DNA from: Mycoplasma yeatsii GM274B
GTDB lineage: Bacteria > Bacillota_I > Bacilli_A > Mycoplasmatales > Mycoplasmataceae
DNA: 64,000 nucleotides
Assembly: GCF_000875755.1 (NCBI RefSeq)
Contig: NZ_CP007520.1
Coordinates: 1 to 64,000, forward strand
Direction: 5' to 3'
The notes beneath the pieces were generated by a model. That model ran no database searches. It saw only the letters and a program-made list of their open reading frames with translations, and was not told where the DNA came from. The position numbers were made by a program, and so were the translations under genes. Numbering within the stretch: the stretch's first letter is position 1; the number at the start of each line of letters is the position of its first letter. Below, piece by piece: positions 45,790 to 55,149 of this stretch.

Positions 45790-45821
45790 AAAAACTCAGG
45801 AATTAAATACCTGAGTTTTTT
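45790..45821. terminator. Bidirectional terminator after rsmE
   Basis: Perfect 11-bp stem AAAAACTCAGG / CCTGAGTTTTT with a 10-base loop. Confidence 0.85.
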
Positions 45822-45828
45822 AATTATA

Positions 45829-46698
45829 TTATTGTTTCTTTTTACCTTGTAAAAGATCTAAGATACCTTGAGCAGTTGTTGTCATATTTTTTAAGTTTTC
45901 AGCTTCATCATTTATTGTTTTAATAAGTTGAGCTATCTCATCATTTTTATTAGTTAAAGCATCTTTAATTCTTTGAATTTTTTGAGATTCATCTAAAGTA
46001 TCTCATGAATTTTTATCTAATCCATCGATTTTTAATAAATTGTAGAAATCTTGCTCTTTTAAAGCATTTAGTTTATCTATTAATGTATCATATTCATTTT
46101 TCTTATTGTTGAAAAAATTAATTAATACATCAAAACCTTGTTTAATTTTTGATAAAAAGTCTTGAGTAATCTCAAATATTACCGATGCTTCTTTTTCTGG
46201 TAGATCTTTATCTTTAAGGTCTCCTTCTTTAGCATCTTTGTATTTTTTTACTTCTTCAAGTTCAGGAATTTCTTGTTTTTGTTCTGTAAGAGTAGTTGTT
46301 ACTTCACTTGATGCTTTAATTTCATTATTTTCATAATATGCTAAATAATAAGTTATGCTAGGTTTTTGTTCACCTTGTTTTGTTATTTCATATTTTGCAA
46401 ATGTTTTTAAAGTTTTAAAAACTTTTTTAAGTTCTTCAACATTTGATTTAGCTTGTTGTATAGTTGTTGTTAATTCAGATTGAATTTGGTTAATAATACC
46501 TTGTAATTTAGATCTTTCAGACTCTATCTTTTCTTTTGCTTTTTCATAGTCAGTTTTAAGTTTTTCTACTTCTTGTCTAAGAGCTCTTATTTGAGATTTT
46601 TCATTATGTTGATTAACTGCAAAATAAGTACTAGCAATACCTACACCAGCTGTAACAATACTTGAAATGATTGGGATTATTATTTTTTTGCTTTTCAT
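45829..46698 (-). CDS. Membrane-anchored coiled-coil protein, family copy 1
   Basis: The 289-residue product has an N-terminal membrane segment (IIIPIISSIVTAGVGIAST), a coiled coil (about 30-90), a short globular part (ITYYLAYYENNEIK) and a second helical region with DGLDKNSWDTLDESQKI. The same plan occurs in the next gene, in the frameshifted gene at 49654 and in the N-terminal half of the PARCEL protein at 47711, so four related genes lie together. The Trp codon in the C-terminal third is TGA, so the standard code truncates the gene by about 58 residues. Function unknown; the domain is predicted to be outside the cell. Confidence 0.78.
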
Positions 46699-46709
46699 AA
46701 TTTCACAAC

Positions 46710-47555
46710 CTATCTATTTGTTTTACCTTCTAACATACGATCTATGTTATCGATAGTAGTTATCATTGTTTCTAACTTACCATTAACTTCATTTATCTTA
46801 TCAATTAAACCTCGTATAATTTGATCTTTACTTGTTAAAACGTTTTTAATTATTTCTATTTTAACACTAAGATCTTTTGTCTCTCAATCAGTTAAATCTT
46901 GACCATTGTCTTTTAATAGATCTGTTAATTCTTGACTATTTAAACCTTCTAATCTTGATGTAAGTTCTTCTAATTTCTTAACTTGTTCTACAGCTTGGGT
47001 AAAAGTTTTTTGCATTGATTCTCTGATTTTTTCGCTAACTTCTTTAATAATTTTAGTAATTATTTGTTTTTCTTTTTGTAAAATATTTTTATCTTTTTCT
47101 TCTTTAGCCATTTCAGTTTTATATTGTTCTACAGCTTCGATATTTGGAATTTGACTTCCTGTTTTATTTTCATTAACTTTAAATTGATTATTTTCATATA
47201 TTACAAAATAGAATGTAGATTCAACACCTTTAAAGTCTTTTAACTTAAATTCATTTAAACTTTTTAAGTTTGTATTAAAAATAGTTTTTAATTTACTGAT
47301 ATTTGTATTAGTATCAGCAACTAAATTATCAACTTTACCACTTATGGTATCAATCTTGTCATTTAAACTTCCAGTTAATTCTGCTAATTTTTCTTTAGCT
47401 TGTTTTATTTCTTCTTTAAAAGTTTTTATTTGATTTCTTAAAGTTATCAGTTGTTTATCATCTTTATTAGCTGTTAGTTTCACTGTTGTAATAACACCAG
47501 TTGAAACTGCAACTAAACCTAGTCCTAATGCTAAGTAAGATTTTTTTATTTTCAT
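46710..47555 (-). CDS. Membrane-anchored coiled-coil protein, family copy 2
   Basis: The 281-residue product has an N-terminal membrane segment (YLALGLGLVAVSTGVITTV), a coiled coil (about 30-85), a globular part with STFYFVIYENNQFK, and a helical end with DNGQDLTDWETKDLSVKI. It matches copy 1 in order and length. Copy 1 starts 12 bases downstream of its stop, so the two are probably one transcript. The promoter lies in the 155-base divergent gap shared with the PARCEL gene. Confidence 0.78.
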
Positions 47556-47710
47556 ACTTACTCCTATCTATTTATAAATGTGTATCAATTTAATTAAAAC
47601 ATTAATTTATAATTTTTCAAACTTTATAAGTCAATTTATGACAATACAATTTAAACAATGAAATTTAAATAACAATATTGTAAAATATAAAAGAAAATAG
47701 GAAATAGAAT

Positions 47711-49630
47711 ATGAAATTATTTAGAAAAATAGCTATGTTTATAACTTTAACAACTAGTGTTTGTGCTAGTTCTTTTCTTATTTCATATAAACTATTTGTT
47801 AAAAATCCTAACAGTTCATTTAATATTGATTTTAATAGAAATAATACTTATAACACATTAAAAAAAGAGCTTGATCAATATGAAAAACAAATAAATAAAC
47901 TTAATACTGAATCAAGTAATTTAAATGAAATAATTAATCAAATTAATACTATAGTTTCTAATGTTAATTCTAAAAGAAAAGATACTTTTGATTTTTTAAG
48001 TCAAACATTTAATAACATGATAACTAATCTTTCTAAAATAACTCTTAATAATAAAAATATTATTGTAATGGCTTATGATAAGGAAAATAAAAACTTAGTT
48101 CTAGTTAATGATGAGAAAATAGAAAATAAAAACATTATTGAACTTGCTAAATTAGATGATATTTTAACTAATGAAAATATAAATGATCTAAATAGTAAAA
48201 TAGATCGAAGCATTGAACTAATTAAAAAGTTTAAAATTGATTTTCAACAAATATTTACTCAAGATTATGCAGTTAAATTTTTTGAAACTAAAATTAGAAT
48301 AGATAATGAAAAAGAGATTTTAAAACGATTAAATTTAATTAACATTCCTTTTTCTGATGATAGACTTTGATCTCAAATTCCTTTAGATGAAAAAATAGAT
48401 AAAATTATTAAGTTCTTAACTACTGAAAAACCTAATCAACTTCTTTTATTAGATAAATATTATGATATGTTAGAAGAAAAAATATTTTATAATGATCTTT
48501 TAAATGGATATAGTTCAAGAGCTCCAATACTAACTGTTGAGATTTTAAAACAATGAGAAGTTATTAAACACACTATTAGTCCGGATTTAACACTTTTTAA
48601 TTTATTAAGAGGCATAGAATCTCACATTCGAGATATAGAAAACATTATACCAAATGGGAGATCTGCTCAAATTGAATTTTTTAGAAATAAAGACAGGATC
48701 TCTTTTCAAAATAATAAAATTATTGATATTAATGAAGATTTAAAAATAGAAATTAAAGATAAATTTAACAAATTAATAGAATTACCAAGAATTAATACAC
48801 AAGATATTTTAAGTAATGAAGAATCTAAGAAACTAGAAAATGAAGTTACACAAATATATGATGAACTTACAAAAGAAAATGAAATTGAACAATATGATTC
48901 ATATGGAGATATTGTTAATAAAATTAGATTAAGACTAAATCACCACCAAAATTTAGTAAATGTTCATAAATTTATAGATATTAAACAATATCCTGTAATT
49001 GATGGAACTCTTTTTGGTGAATTTCGTATTTGAGCAGGGCATAATGAATGCACATTAAAAATACCTACCTTTAAATTCAAAGATTTTACAGATGAACAAA
49101 AAACTTCTTATATAGGCAAGGATGGTGTAATTCGTCAAACTGAAGTTGCTGACTTAAATCAGCTTGCTGATGAAAATATCGAAACTGTACTTAATATAGG
49201 TTATAGAATTTCTACTTCTGATAAAAATAAACAAATCAGTGCCACTAAAATGCCAAGAACAATTAAAAAAGTTCCATCTCAAATTTCAAGAAAGATAACT
49301 TCTTTAGAAGGATTGTTTGAAAATTGCGATCAATTTAATCAAAACATTGACTCATGAGATGTAAGGCATATAAGAGTAACTAAAAATTTATTCCATAATG
49401 CCAGAAGCTTTAATCAAGATCTTGGTAGTTGAATAGTCAAAAATGTTACTAATAGTGATGATATGTTTAGAAATGCAAAATCTTTTGATCAAGACTTATC
49501 AAGCTGAAAATATAGAGTAAGAAATATGAAAACATTTTTTGAAAATATGTTTGAAGGTGCTGACAAGGTTGATTTTAGTAAATGAGGTTGAGAAAGACGA
49601 GAAGATTTAGATTTTGAAAATAACCAATAA
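47711..49630 (+). CDS. Coiled-coil family protein fused to PARCEL/DUF285 repeats
   Basis: The 639-residue product begins with a membrane segment and a coiled coil, then a globular part (NIIVMAYDKENKNLVLVND) like the minus-strand neighbours, a long helical middle, and a C-terminal PARCEL region (from about 520). That region opens with VPSQISRKITSLEGLF and has about three repeats, such as FNQNIDSWDVRHIRVTKN and FNQDLGSWIVKNVTN. The leader sequence and repeats follow the same plan as in the proteins at 35140 and 59014. It is likely a surface protein in which a shared stalk carries a recognition head. Ribosome binding site AAAATAGGAAATAG is weak. Confidence 0.82.
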
Positions 49631-49653
49631 TTAAATTAGATAAAGGAGGACTT

Positions 49654-50444
49654 ATGAAATTAAAAACTTTAAAATTAACAACGCTATTTTTAACACTAGT
49701 TGGATTTTCAGCAAGTGCTCCTTTTATTATGAGTAATATTAGTCATACTCATATAGATGATAATGATGTAACCTTAATTAGAAACTACATTAAGACAAAA
49801 GAAGAAGAATACAAACAGTTATTAAGTTTTACTAATCAATTAAAAGACAAATTAAATAATTTAAATACAAAAGTAGAAAATACTATTAAAAGATCTGATG
49901 AACAATATAACAAGTTGTTAGATACTTTCAATGATCAATTAGTTAATTTTACTGAGTTTAAATATAATAGCACAAGTTATGTTTTAGCTGCAATTGATAG
50001 AACAACTAATGAATTTGTAGAATTAGAAAATTATACTATCGATCCCAACAAACATAATAAAATAGAAAAAATAGAAAAAGTTGCTACTGCAAATATAAGT
50101 GAAACTAGCGAGCAAGTGAAAATAATTTCTCAAAAATTAACAGTCTATCTAAAATATTATCTAATGTTGTAGAAAAAACAATTTCTATAATTAATGAAGT
50201 TTTTAAAGAATTTGAACAGTTGAATAATTTTATTAATAGAACAATTAATCAACAAAAAATAATAGATTTAGTTGGTTCATCACATGAAGAAATGTGAAGT
50301 TCTTTATCATTACAAGAAAAAATTGACCTAATTAAAAATAAGGTAGATAATATTTCTCACGCTAGTTTAGATATAACTAAAAGAATTCAAGATGCAAGTG
50401 AATATAAAGAAAGATTAGAAGATAAACGGAACCGTAAAAAATAA
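49654..50444 (+). pseudogene. Coiled-coil family copy 3, frameshifted
   Basis: A 172-residue frame (49654-50172) has the membrane segment, coiled coil and globular part of the family. It then ends abruptly in YLKYYLML. A second frame picks up at the same place with SQKINSLSKILSNVV and runs to TAA 50442-50444, including EEMWSSLSLQEKIDLIKNKV, which matches the C-terminal third of copies 1 and 2 (NSWDTLDESQKIQRIKD). One extra A in the A5 run at 50132-50136 would restore a protein of about 263 residues. It is either a pseudogene or an OFF state of a slipping tract. Ribosome binding site AAAGGAGG is strong. Confidence 0.78.
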
Positions 50445-50457
50445 GTGTGTCAGATAC

Positions 50458-50492
50458 AAAAAAACCGACTGGATAAATTCCATCGGTTTTTT
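50458..50492 (+). terminator. Terminator, likely last feature before the mobile element
   Basis: Stem AAAACCGACTGGA / TCCATCGGTTTT (one mismatch) and T run, placed between the frameshifted gene and the first gene of the conjugative element. Confidence 0.75.
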
Positions 50493-50608
50493 AGTTTAAA
50501 GTTGACTTAAGCGGTAGACACCCTTTAAGGCAAAAATTTTGTAACATAGCTTAAAACACAAAAACTTTAAAATCGGTAATTTTGAAAAATTAGAAAGGAA
50601 ATAAAAAA

Positions 50609-50699
50609 AAGATAAGAACCCTAAAGTTGGAAAGGAAAGATTCTTATCTTCTAAATAAGTTCACAAGTTAATTATACCAAAAAATTCTTAACTTGTGAA
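50609..50699 (+). promoter_or_regulatory. Two perfect 10-bp leader hairpins
   Basis: AAGATAAGAA (50609-50618) pairs with TTCTTATCTT (50641-50650), and TTCACAAGTT (50660-50669) pairs with AACTTGTGAA (50690-50699). Both lie in the gap before the first element gene, the second ending 21 bases before its ATG. They may be an RNA control structure or protein-binding dyads. Confidence 0.6.
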
Positions 50700-50720
50700 T
50701 AGAAATAGAAAGGAAAAATT

Positions 50721-51518
50721 ATGTCACATTTTAAGAATTGAATCTTAATGAAAGAAGAAAACGATCAAAAATCGATTGAAGCATTTTTAACTAATCAACG
50801 TTTTGAACAAGAATATGAGAACAAGAAGTACGACAAACTTTTTGCTAATGCAATTTCAAAAATACAAAAAGCTAAACTTGTAATCGGTGAAAGTTATGTA
50901 GCTAAGTTAGCTGGAGAAAAAGTTGCAACTGAAATTGTTTTGATTTTAAAAGCGATGTACAAAACTGAAGTGACTAAAAAAACACTAGTTGAATTTGGAT
51001 TTAAAAATTCTAGTGTGAAGCTAGCTATCAAAAAATTAATTGAACTGGAAATGATTGATAAAACTGTTTACAAGACAAATAGAGTTCTAAAACTAACTAG
51101 AAAGGTGTTTAGAAACAAAAATGAAAAGTTTTGAATCATTAAAGGTGAATTAGTAATTAAGTTCTTCTTGTTGAATGGACTTACTAAAACTTTGGGTGCA
51201 ATTGACACTTTGTACTGTTTAAAACAAACTAAAGACAAATTAGTTGAAAACTCAAATAAGAAATTTGCTTTAGTTCAAAATAACTACTTTAAAAAACTGA
51301 ATATGAGTAGAACTAAAGTCTGAAGAATCTTTCAAGCTTTATCTAAGTTTCTAGGTATTGTTCATTCTAAACTGGTTGTGATTAAAAGAACTAGTGAAAA
51401 GAAATTCAAAACTTTTTGAAATAAAAATGGACAGTTTATTAAAAAGTTTATTGGTTATGAATTTAGAACTGAACGTTTAATTTCAAGTGAAATAAAAATG
51501 CTATTTTTAAAAAACTAG
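50721..51518 (+). CDS. Winged-helix DNA-binding protein, possible element replication/regulatory protein
   Basis: The 265-residue basic protein has a helix-turn-helix-like region (EVTKKTLVEFGFKNSSVKLA, residues about 85-110) and a second possible one (FKKLNMSRTKVWRIFQALS). It is first in the element, behind paired hairpins, and is followed by a strongly structured noncoding region. That position suits a replication initiator or a master regulator, but no diagnostic motif supports either. TGA tryptophans at 50739 and 51132 require code 4. Start at 50721 follows AAAGGAAAAATT. Confidence 0.6.
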
Positions 51519-51842
51519 TTAAGGTTGTTTTTAAGTAGTTTTGAAAGTTCGGAAAAAAAGATATTAAACCGTCTGAGCAGTATAAGTTAGGTGCAACTCC
51601 TAACCAGACGACCAATATTCTAACTTTCCTGACTTTTAGAAATTAAATTTTAACTAGAAAATGCAATTTCATAATCGGCAGGTATTAGAAAAAATATCTT
51701 TTTTGTTATGTTTTAGTATTAAAAAATGAGCGAAAAATCGCTTGTTAAGTTTTTTGAAAGTTGTCTAAGGTTAAAATTCGAAACATAAAAAATAAGATAT
51801 TAAACTAGAAAATAAGATATTAAAAACTAAGGAAATATAAAG
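51519..51842 (+). other. Structured noncoding region before the relaxase (candidate oriT)
   Basis: 324 bases with no gene. CGTCTG (51570-51575) pairs with CAGACG (51605-51610), and inside it GTTAGG (51586-51591) pairs with CCTAAC (51599-51604). Outside, AAAGTTCGGAAA near 51544 can pair with TTTCCTGACTTT near 51626. AAGATATTAAA occurs three times (about 51559, 51796 and 51817), and a small AGCGA / TCGCT hairpin lies near 51731. Nested inverted repeats directly upstream of a relaxase gene are typical of a transfer origin. Confidence 0.5.
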
Positions 51843-53069
51843 ATGATAGTCAAGGTTGAATTTTCTCATCCAAAAATAGAAAAGAAAGAAAATAAGAAAA
51901 GTGGAAAAGTTCATAATCATAGTTTCTATAAAAGTGGAACTTATATTGACTACATAACAAGAGAACAAGCTGTTTATATTCAAAAAGATAATGAAAATAA
52001 ACAAAGTCTTAAACTGGAATATCAAGATAAAAATGTTGAATGAGAAAAGTTCTTAGATTCTAAAACTAAAGCTAAGTTTTTAAATGATGATGAATCTAAA
52101 ACAGGACTTTATCGTTTGTTTAGTGAACAAGCTAATGATTTGCCAATTGAAAAGGAAAAGAAAATAGTTAAACAAATATCTGATAAACAAAATATTTGAG
52201 AAATGACTATTAATCCTGGACAACTTGGAATTGATACATTTGCTATTGACAAACACGAATGAAACGATACGTTGAATAAAAATATGAAAAGTTTTTTCAA
52301 AGCTAACAAAATCGATCCAAATAAAATCACTGGACACTGAGCAATTCACTCTAACACTAAATATCCACATATTCATTTAAGTTTCTGAGAAAAATATCCT
52401 GATATAAATGGTAATTACAGGAAAAAAGGTTCATTTAATAAAGAAAGTGTTGAGAAACTAAAAACTATGCTTGAAACTAGCTTAGCTTATCAAGAAGAGC
52501 ATCAAGATTTTTATGTAATCAAAAATTCTATTTGAGATTCTAGAAAAGAATTAAAAGAATTGATGAAGCAACAAGTGAGAACAAGTATTTTATATAACTC
52601 TGTAAGAACAATTAAGAAGTTTTACAAAAACAGTAAAAACAAAACGTATGCTTTATCTAAAAGAGATGAAAAAGTAAACGAAGCTATATGAGATATTTTT
52701 AACTATATAAAAAGTAATAACTCCAAATTAAACAAAGAATATGCAAAATACGAACTAGAAATTGAAGAAATAAAAAAAGCTAATTACTCTTCATCTTATC
52801 TTCAACAACAAGCTATAGAGTTTGCTAATAAAGAGTTAGCTGAATTTGAAAGTCAAATTGGAAATATGATTATTAAAGACTGTTTAGAAATAGAAACCGT
52901 TGATGATATTGTTCCTGTATATGGTGGAAAAAATGACTTAGAAAAACTTTTTGAAAAATGAGAATGAGAATTTGAAAACATTCAATTCTGAAAAAAAATC
53001 GAAGCGTTGAAGAAATTCAACAAAAACTTTAAACAAGCTGAGAATAAACCTAAATATGTAAGGAGATAA
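51843..53069 (+). CDS. MobP-like relaxase (MobA/MobL family)
   Basis: The 408-residue protein has an N-terminal nicking-type region: YKSGTYIDYITREQAVY (about 36-52), EMTINPGQLG, and the metal-binding His-x-His in GHWAIHSNTKYPHIHLSFW (H176 and H178). Relaxases nick the transfer origin, stay bound to the strand through a tyrosine and lead it through the secretion channel. The C-terminal half is helical and charged. Many TGA tryptophans disguise it under the standard code. The start follows AAGGAAATATAAAG. It is tightly linked to the following genes of the element. Confidence 0.82.
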
Positions 53070-53072
53070 AGT

Positions 53073-53312
53073 ATGAAAATTCCAAAAAGTATTAAAGTAC
53101 AAGGTGCATTAAAAAGTTTTATCATCAAAAACAATATTTGATATTTTGATGATTTAGTTGAATTAGCAATGAAAGAAGAAAACGATTTTATATTTGAAAT
53201 GAGTTCTAGATATCCTACTTATTGTTTATTTTTAATAAATGATAGGAAAAGAAAAATATTTAACTCAAAAAAACTAAAAAAGGAGAATAAAAGTGCTAAT
53301 CAAAGCGAATAA
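53073..53312 (+). CDS. Small hypothetical protein of the element
   Basis: The 79-residue basic protein begins MKIPKSIKVQGALKSFIIKN and has no recognisable domain or membrane segment. It starts three bases after the relaxase stop with AAGGAG (53060-53065) as ribosome binding site, and overlaps the next gene by 20 bases. Its place between relaxase and methyltransferase suggests an accessory role in DNA processing, but this is only position-based. Confidence 0.65.
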
Positions 53313-54117
53313 TGAAATCGTTTATATTGTATGAGCTTTATATGATGATGCTGAAAGTAGTTATCAAAAAGCTATTAAAAAATATTTTGATAAACAGTTT
53401 ATTGTTTATTCAATAGGAATTAACGAACCTAAAAAAATCAAGTTTAAAGAATCAAATAACTATAAATACAAGCAAATTGATTTGTCTTTAACTAATGATA
53501 AGTTAATTGAACAATTAAACGAATTACCACGTCCTGATATCATTTTAGCTTCTCCGCCTTGTGAGAGTTGAAGTATAGCTGATTGTGGTGGAAAAATGTT
53601 TTCTAAAATTAGTCCAACTGATGATAAACAAGAAATTTGTACTTGAGAAGTAAGAAATCGTAAATATTATGAATCTTACAATTCAACTTGTTCTGCAAAT
53701 AAAAAAAGAAGTTTTTTAAAAAAGGAAATCGCAAGGATACTTGGAGTTGCAACAATTGGAGCAACTATTAATATTATTGAAACTTTCAAACCTAAATTTT
53801 GAGTTATTGAAAATCCAACAACTTCTAAAACTTGAGAATTTCAAAAAGAACATTGAAACTTCAATGCCCATTTAACCAAGACTTATTATTCTGCTTATGA
53901 TAGTAATTTTTCACTAAAACCTACAACATTTAAAAGCAATATTAAACTCCTTTTAAAAGCTAAAAAAGTTCCAGGAAATAAAGAACATATGAAAAAGAAT
54001 AATTATTCTTTAAGAAGCTCTATTCCTGATGAATTAATAAAAGATATCATCGAACAAATTGTGGTTAAACTTGAAGCTATTAAAAAGTCTATGAATTTTA
54101 AATCAATAAGGAAATAA
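53293..54117 (+). CDS. C5-methyltransferase-like protein of the element
   Basis: The 274-residue protein has SPPCESWS (Cys 90), resembling the catalytic Pro-Cys motif of cytosine methyltransferases, and FWVIENPTTSKTW, resembling their Glu-Asn motif. The N-terminal part (VYIVWALYDDAESS) is a plausible SAM-domain start but lacks the classic FxGxG loop, so the enzyme is divergent. It starts with GTG at 53293 behind AGGAG. It could protect the element's DNA from restriction in a new host. Fragments of a second copy lie on both sides of the next gene. Confidence 0.7.
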
Positions 54118-54127
54118 TGTTATGAAA
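54089..54127 (+). repeat. 39-base direct repeat, copy 1
   Basis: This covers the last codons of the methyltransferase-like gene and the start of the next frame. It is identical to 54823-54861. The shared segment encodes Met-Asn-Phe-Lys-Ser-Ile-Arg-Lys-stop. Confidence 0.85.
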
Positions 54128-54169
54128 AAGAATTACAAATATGTTTACATTATTTGAACACTAAACTAA
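54122..54169 (+). pseudogene. N-terminal remnant of a second methyltransferase-like gene
   Basis: A 15-codon frame reads MKKNYKYVYIIWTLN-stop, resembling the N-terminus of the intact gene (NNEIVYIVWALYDD) in register. It lies right after the intact gene with the same AGGAAATAATGTT leader as other genes here. Together with the C-terminal remnant at 54768 it looks like a decayed tandem copy. Confidence 0.5.
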
Positions 54170-54203
54170 AAACCTCAATTTCAATACTAAAGAAAGGAAA
54201 AAA

Positions 54204-54767
54204 ATGAAATCACTAAAAAAAGCAAAATTCATTTATTGAACATCTATATTTGTAAAATATTTATTTTTACCTTTAAATTTTCTAGTCGCTTCAATATCGT
54301 CCATTATTCTTTTATACTTTGTATTTTCGTATGGACTGTTTTCTGATGAAAATGCGACGATCGTTTTAGTTTCCTTTTTCTCTATAAGTTCTTTTATCAT
54401 CTGAGCTTTTATTACTCTAATTTTAGAAGAACATTTCCAACAAGCTAAAAATGAATTAGGAATTACTAAAATCGATTGCTTATTAGCACGTATTAAACAA
54501 AAAAAGAAAATAGTAAAACAAAAATCAGTTAATCTAATCAAATTAAAAATAAATAGACCGCCATTAAAGCAAATTATCGGTTTTTTATCGTTTATATGAA
54601 GTATGTTTAGGCTACTTTTTCTCCTTGCTATGATCTTTACTCTATGTTCATTTCCTTTCCTCCCTTTAATATTTTCCCTTTTAAATATATCTCCACTTTA
54701 TCTTTTAGCTATACTTTTTAGTATTCTAGTGTTTCCTCCTTTATTCATTGGAGCTCTTATTCGTTAA
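54204..54767 (+). CDS. Membrane protein of the element, inserted between methyltransferase remnants
   Basis: The 187-residue protein has four hydrophobic segments in two pairs (FLPLNFLVASISSIILLYFV; VLVSFFSISSFIIWAFITL; then two near the C-terminus, ending IGALIR), separated by a charged cytoplasmic loop rich in lysine. It resembles the protein at 58040 in plan. Its stop is immediately followed by the ATG of the C-terminal methyltransferase remnant. Ribosome binding site GAAAGGAAA. It may belong to the transfer channel or to surface exclusion, but no family is recognised. Confidence 0.7.
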
Positions 54768-54851
54768 ATGTTAGAAAACAAGGTTTTTATAGAAAGCAAT
54801 AAATTAATGGAAGTTAAAAAAACTATGAATTTTAAATCAATAAGGAAATAA
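54768..54851 (+). pseudogene. C-terminal remnant of a second methyltransferase-like gene
   Basis: A 27-codon frame ends VKKTMNFKSIRK-stop, matching the end of the intact gene (AIKKSMNFKSIRK). The last 39 bases are identical between the two copies. Confidence 0.55.
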
Positions 54852-54861
54852 TGTTATGAAA
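54823..54861 (+). repeat. 39-base direct repeat, copy 2
   Basis: Identical to 54089-54127; the two copies are 734 bases apart and bracket the membrane-protein gene. Confidence 0.85.
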
Positions 54862-55092
54862 GTAATTAATGAAGAAAAAGAATTTGTAATGGAAGACTAT
54901 GATTACTCTAAAGATTTCGCTGAGTTTTGAAAGAAAGTTAAATACAAAAGCAATCCTTTTATAAAACATCTAAAAACCGAAATTTCTAAGAGATTAAAAG
55001 ACATAGAAGAACTTCAAGAAGATGGAGATTATTGAGAAGATAGACACTTTTTTGATAGTTGTACAGATGAGTATTGATTACTTAAAAAATAA
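54856..55092 (+). CDS. Small acidic hypothetical protein of the element
   Basis: The 78-residue protein (MKVINEEKEFVMEDYDYSKD...) has no membrane segment and no motif I recognise. It contains three TGA tryptophans. It starts inside the second copy of the 39-base repeat, which supplies its AGGAAATAATGTT leader. It lies just before the coupling ATPase gene. Confidence 0.65.
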
Positions 55093-55149
55093 CTTTAGAT
55101 TTTGTTGCATATTTTAAAACTCTAAAACAGTCTATAGAAAGTAAAAATA

